Below, piece after piece: positions 12,832-16,294 of a stretch of 16,294 nt of DNA. Positions within the stretch are counted from its first letter, which is position 1; every line of letters begins with the position of its first letter. The stretch is from Eubacteriales Family XIII. Incertae Sedis bacterium (lineage in GTDB: Bacteria > Bacillota > Clostridia > Peptostreptococcales > Anaerovoracaceae), in assembly GCA_031287295.1 (NCBI GenBank), contig JAITTH010000035.1, positions 1 to 16,294 on the forward strand. The letters are read 5' to 3'. The notes under the pieces were generated by a model. It searched no databases, was not told where the DNA came from, and worked only from the letters and a program-made list of their open reading frames with translations. The translations under genes and the position numbers were made by a program.

Positions 12832-15800
12832 TTGAATGATCGAGAAGACGACAAAGACGATTATAAAGATATTTCTCGGAATCGTAACAAACGGTACCGT
12901 GCTGTAGATAAAATTATTGATGGGGAGTCTCATTATACTTCATCCGATACGATTATGTTCTCGACACCCCGTCGAGATTCGAAAAGTAAGGCGAAAGCTG
13001 CACCGCCGGAAGGATTCTATTCCACGCGGAAAAGTGCTCCGGTGGGGAACAAAAGCACTCCGGTAGGTAACAAAAGTGCGCGAAGCGGGGCGTCCGGTCA
13101 AAGTGGCGACAGATTACAACGTGCCGGCGCAACAAATTCAAATCCACCGCGTCGTACAGACCGAACCACACGCACGCAAAGCACCGAACCGATCAGCAAA
13201 TCTCAGACACCAACAAGATCGTCCGAGAATCGGTCTTCACGGTATCAGACACCAACAAGACCGTCTGAGAATCGGTCTTCGCGGTATCAGACGCCAACAA
13301 GATCGTCTGAGGATCGGTCTTCACGGTATCAGACGCCTGCAAGGTCTCAGGCTGCCTCGTCTTCGTCCAAATCGTATGGAGCTTCTTCGCGAGCGCAAAG
13401 CAGAAATTCTTCACGCTTTCCCAAAGAGGATGACGAAGTCGTCGCAAAAAGATCCAACATGAACGGGAGCGGGAAAAAACGCAGAAAACCGCGGAAGCGC
13501 CATCATGCGATAAAAACCGTATTGGCAACCCTTTTTATCATCATGCTCGTTTCCTTGGCAGGAGGCGTTCTCTATATCTATTCTGTGTTGAAAGACGTTC
13601 CGGAAGTCGATCCGAAAGACATCGAATCCCGTTTGAGCGTCACATCTACGATGTATGACGATGCAGGAACACCCATCCGTAGCATCTATACGGGGGATGG
13701 GCAGCGTACGCTTGTCAGTTATGAGCAAATTCCGCAAAACCTGCGCGATGCCATCGTTGCCGTTGAAGATAAGACGTTCTGGGAACACCACGGATTCAAT
13801 TTCGTGCGTATTCTCGGCGCGATAAGAGATAGCATTACCACGGGCGGAGATATTAGCGGAACGAGTACCATTACGCAACAGTTGGCGCGTAACATCTGGC
13901 TCTTCGATGAACGTAGCGATCGTACACTCGAACGCAAACTGCAAGAGGCCTATTACTCCGTGCAGATTGAAGAAGCCCTCGGAAAAGAAGAGATTCTGCG
14001 CGACTATCTCAACACCATCCCACTCGGAAATCATAGCAACGGTATCCAGGCTGCGGCAAAATCGTATTTCGGCAAAAATGTTGAAGAGCTCGATCTGATC
14101 GAATGCGCAGCGTTGGCGAGTCTTCCGGCAGCGCCGAGCGTTTATGCGATGATCGAAACGATACCAAAGGGGCAGATTGCGGCGGAAGATCCAAGGCTTC
14201 TTCTGGCGGGAGTGCAGTACGACTATATCTATAACGACACCATTGAAAAGCGCGTCAGGCTTGTCCTCGATCTCATGTTAGATCAAGGTTACATTACGAA
14301 GGAAGAGCATGCGGAGGCGAAGGCTCAGAACCTGCGCGACCACATCCATCCTTCCGAATTCGTCAGCGATCAAAACACCTCTGCCTTTGTCGATTGGGCA
14401 ATCGGTGACATTGCAGAAGATCTTTTCAAAAAGTACCCCGAACGGTTCGATTCGGTTGATGATGCCGAGCGCTTGATTTATACGGGCGGACTCAACATCT
14501 ACACGACGGTCAACCGCAGCTATCAGGAGATTATTGCCAGAGAGTTCGCGGATACGTGGAACTTCCCGGGCATCGCGAGTATGCGCACCGACGGTGCAGG
14601 AAATATGATTACCGATGCAGGTGTCATTTCTCTCTTCGCGTACAGCAATATCATTTCGCCCGATGGGTATCTCCACTTTTCGCCCGATGAAGCGGCAATG
14701 CGGGAAGATGGCAGTTTGATTCTTTATGCCGGACATCGACTCAACCTATATCCGACCATGGTTGGTGAAGAAAATGATGTGAGCATCGAGCTTAAAAATA
14801 TGTATCGTTGGGATGAATCCGGAGAACTCGTCATGAACAACGGCGGTGTTGTCAACATCCCGTTGGGTTACAAAACATTAGACGACGCCGGCAACTGCAT
14901 CATCTCCGCCAAAGTTTTCGAAGATTATCCGGAATTGATTGTCCGAACGGAGGACGGAGGTATTCACATACCTCTCGCAAGCGTAACGATTAGCCAGTGG
15001 TCCATTCAGCCACAGGCGGCGATGGTCATCATGGACAACCACAATGGACAGGTGAAGGCCATGATGGGTGGACGCAATGTGCAGGGCGAAATGAGTTACA
15101 ACCGCGCAGTTGTTCCACATCAACCGGGTTCCTGCATGAAGCCGATGGGCGTATACAGTGCGGCATTGCAGATGAGTGCCGAGAATGTGCCGATTGAAGC
15201 CGGAGAAGCCAATTTCGGAAAATTCTGGACACCGATGAGCGTCGTCGAAGACAAACGCATGGAATATGGTGGGCGTGTCTGGCCGGAGAACTGGTATCTC
15301 AGTTATCGTGGGGCGATGACGATGCGTACAGCCATCGAACAATCTGTAAACGTGGTTGCCGTCAAGGTGCAACTGAATATAGGAAATGATCGTTCGGTAG
15401 CGATGCTGAAAAAACTTGGTATTTCAACGCTGGTTGAAGAAGGAGAGGCAAACGACCTCAATCCGGCTTCTCTTGCGCTCGGGGGCATGACGCAAGGGGT
15501 TACCCCGTTGGATATGACGACGGCGTACGCTTCTTTTGTCAACAGTGGCGTTCGAACAGATCCGATCAGCTATACGCAGGTCACCGATCGAAACGGCGAG
15601 GTGTTGCTGGATGGTACCTCCGCGCAGGAACAGGTGATGGATCCGGGTGTGGCATTTATGGTAAACGATATGCTGCGTACGGCGGTCACGAGCGGCGTCT
15701 GTGTGAATGCGTATATTCCGGGCATCCCGACGGCAGGAAAAACGGGAACCACCGAAAACAACTTCAACATTTGGTTTAGTGGAAACACGCCGCGATATGC

Positions 15801-16294
15801 AGCGGCAATTTGGATAGGAAACGATTTCAGTGCGCAGCTTGCGGGCGATTCTCCAATGGCGGCAGCTTTGTGGAGTCGAATTCTGTCGCAGTGCCTTAAC
15901 GGGAGTGACCCGGGTGAATTTGCCGGTGCGCCGGAAAACGTGGAGCGCATCAGTGTGAGCGGCTACACGGACTATGTGATCAAGGGGACGGGTCCCTCAA
16001 AGATTACGGTTGCTCCGGGTGGAAAGACGAAAAAAGTCGTCTGCAAGGAAAGCGGTTATCTTGCGACACCATGGTGCCCGAGTACGGAAGAAAAGGAATT
16101 TGAAAGCACAGACGCGCCGAAATTCTATTGCCACATGCACAACACCAATCCGGGGCAGTATCCGATTGACCCTTCAAAATCGTTGGATAAAACTTTCGAT
16201 CCGAATCCAAAACCGGAACAGGTTATCATACCGTCATTTTCGGACGAGGCTTCTGCGCGAAGTGCCCTTGGTGCAGCAGGTTTCCCGGTGGTCG
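12832..16294 (+). CDS. Class A penicillin-binding protein (PBP1A type) with repeat-rich cytoplasmic extension and C-terminal PASTA, 3' end missing
   Basis: This bifunctional enzyme both polymerises and crosslinks peptidoglycan; at least 1154 residues, larger than usual. It starts at TTG. Residues 1-229 are cytoplasmic: acidic at first, then Ser/Arg/Lys-rich with two tandem repeats, ending in the basic patch KKRRKPRKRHH. The membrane helix is about 230-253. The GT51 domain follows, with catalytic Glu312 in VEDKTFWEHHG, STITQQLARN and RKLQEAYY. About 150 residues (14550-15000) separate YTTVNRSY from QPQAAMVIMD, an insertion I recall from clostridial PBPs. The transpeptidase domain has catalytic Ser767 in SCMK, SVN at 838-840 and KTGT at 970-973. 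A Cys-containing linker leads to VIIPSFSDEASARSALGAAG, the start of a PASTA domain from about 16222. The frame is open to the last base. Divergent from murE. Confidence 0.95.
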   Translation, partial: MNDREDDKDDYKDISRNRNKRYRAVDKIIDGESHYTSSDTIMFSTPRRDSKSKAKAAPPEGFYSTRKSAPVGNKSTPVGNKSARSGASGQSGDRLQRAGATNSNPPRRTDRTTRTQSTEPISKSQTPTRSSENRSSRYQTPTRPSENRSSRYQTPTRSSEDRSSRYQTPARSQAASSSSKSYGASSRAQSRNSSRFPKEDDEVVAKRSNMNGSGKKRRKPRKRHHAIKTVLATLFIIMLVSLAGGVLYIYSVLKDVPEVDPKDIESRLSVTSTMYDDAGTPIRSIYTGDGQRTLVSYEQIPQNLRDAIVAVEDKTFWEHHGFNFVRILGAIRDSITTGGDISGTSTITQQLARNIWLFDERSDRTLERKLQEAYYSVQIEEALGKEEILRDYLNTIPLGNHSNGIQAAAKSYFGKNVEELDLIECAALASLPAAPSVYAMIETIPKGQIAAEDPRLLLAGVQYDYIYNDTIEKRVRLVLDLMLDQGYITKEEHAEAKAQNLRDHIHPSEFVSDQNTSAFVDWAIGDIAEDLFKKYPERFDSVDDAERLIYTGGLNIYTTVNRSYQEIIAREFADTWNFPGIASMRTDGAGNMITDAGVISLFAYSNIISPDGYLHFSPDEAAMREDGSLILYAGHRLNLYPTMVGEENDVSIELKNMYRWDESGELVMNNGGVVNIPLGYKTLDDAGNCIISAKVFEDYPELIVRTEDGGIHIPLASVTISQWSIQPQAAMVIMDNHNGQVKAMMGGRNVQGEMSYNRAVVPHQPGSCMKPMGVYSAALQMSAENVPIEAGEANFGKFWTPMSVVEDKRMEYGGRVWPENWYLSYRGAMTMRTAIEQSVNVVAVKVQLNIGNDRSVAMLKKLGISTLVEEGEANDLNPASLALGGMTQGVTPLDMTTAYASFVNSGVRTDPISYTQVTDRNGEVLLDGTSAQEQVMDPGVAFMVNDMLRTAVTSGVCVNAYIPGIPTAGKTGTTENNFNIWFSGNTPRYAAAIWIGNDFSAQLAGDSPMAAALWSRILSQCLNGSDPGEFAGAPENVERISVSGYTDYVIKGTGPSKITVAPGGKTKKVVCKESGYLATPWCPSTEEKEFESTDAPKFYCHMHNTNPGQYPIDPSKSLDKTFDPNPKPEQVIIPSFSDEASARSALGAAGFPVV
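13030..13074 (+). repeat. 21-base coding repeat in PBP1A tail
   Basis: KSAPVGN (13030-13050) and KSTPVGN (13051-13071) are tandem 7-residue units, followed by a third partial unit beginning KSA. The copies differ at several third positions, so they look older than the 42-base repeats downstream. Confidence 0.75.
13204..13347 (+). repeat. 42-base coding tandem repeat, 3.4 copies, in PBP1A tail
   Basis: Units start at 13204, 13246 and 13288, with a partial copy from 13330. Each encodes QTPTRSSENRSSRY or a close variant (residues 125-172). The full copies differ from one another at only three or four of 42 bases, including synonymous sites, which suggests recent expansion by slippage or unequal crossing over. 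Other frames across it are open only because of the repeat structure. Confidence 0.92.

Noticed and set aside
13204..13347. CRISPR-like repeat array
   Set aside because: The units are directly adjacent without spacers and lie in frame inside the PBP1A coding sequence.
13193..13528. Repeat protein on the minus strand, or on the plus strand in another frame (13076-13462)
   Set aside because: Both are by-products of the 42-base coding repeat, which keeps several frames open; the PBP frame continues across the region with a proper start and downstream domains.

Overview
The window looks like chromosomal DNA of an anaerobic Gram-positive bacterium of the Firmicutes (Clostridia or Tissierellia). 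I base this on the mid-range GC content, strong AGGAGG-type ribosome-binding sites, sigma-A-like promoters, a rhodanese-less ThiI, RNase Y, a ferredoxin-fused EtfA, class A PBP features known from clostridia, and a MurE resembling the L-lysine-adding enzymes of Gram-positive cocci. A Peptoniphilaceae-type organism (for example a Murdochiella relative) would fit, but this is an inference from gene content, not an identification. I see no rRNA, tRNA, CRISPR array, IS element or phage gene.

Layout. (1) 1-3080: the 3' part of a PBP2 (mrdA) gene, overlapping by 4 bases a MinD-like ATPase. (2) 3098-4237, minus strand: rodA, converging on minD with a 17-base gap. (3) 4238-4442: a divergent regulatory region with a near-consensus promoter for rny and an extended -10 element for rodA. 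(4) 4443-8506: a tight operon of rny (RNase Y), a cysteine desulfurase and thiI. (5) 8507-8802: an intergenic stretch with a promoter and a leader of about 195 bases that contains a hairpin. (6) 8803-10917: etfB and a ferredoxin-domain etfA, ended by a strong terminator that can also serve murE from the other side. (7) 11079-12626, minus strand: murE. (8) 12627-12831: a compact divergent control region with two opposed promoters, a long bulged inverted repeat and a perfect 12-base tandem repeat. (9) 12832 to the window end: a very large class A PBP with a TTG start, cut off just inside a C-terminal PASTA domain.

How the genes fit together. Four genes build peptidoglycan: PBP2 and RodA are the transpeptidase/glycosyltransferase pair of the elongation machinery, MurE adds the third residue of the stem peptide, and PBP1A is a bifunctional polymerase. 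The desulfurase and ThiI form a sulfur relay for tRNA 4-thiouridine and possibly thiamine. EtfBA is an electron-transfer flavoprotein, probably of the ferredoxin-linked bifurcating type.

The most unusual points are: the MinD-like protein, which has no MinC or MinE beside it, lacks the C-terminal membrane-targeting helix and has Asn at the catalytic Asp40 position; the roughly 229-residue cytoplasmic extension of PBP1A, which carries near-identical 42-base coding repeats; and the symmetrical elements between murE and the PBP1A gene.
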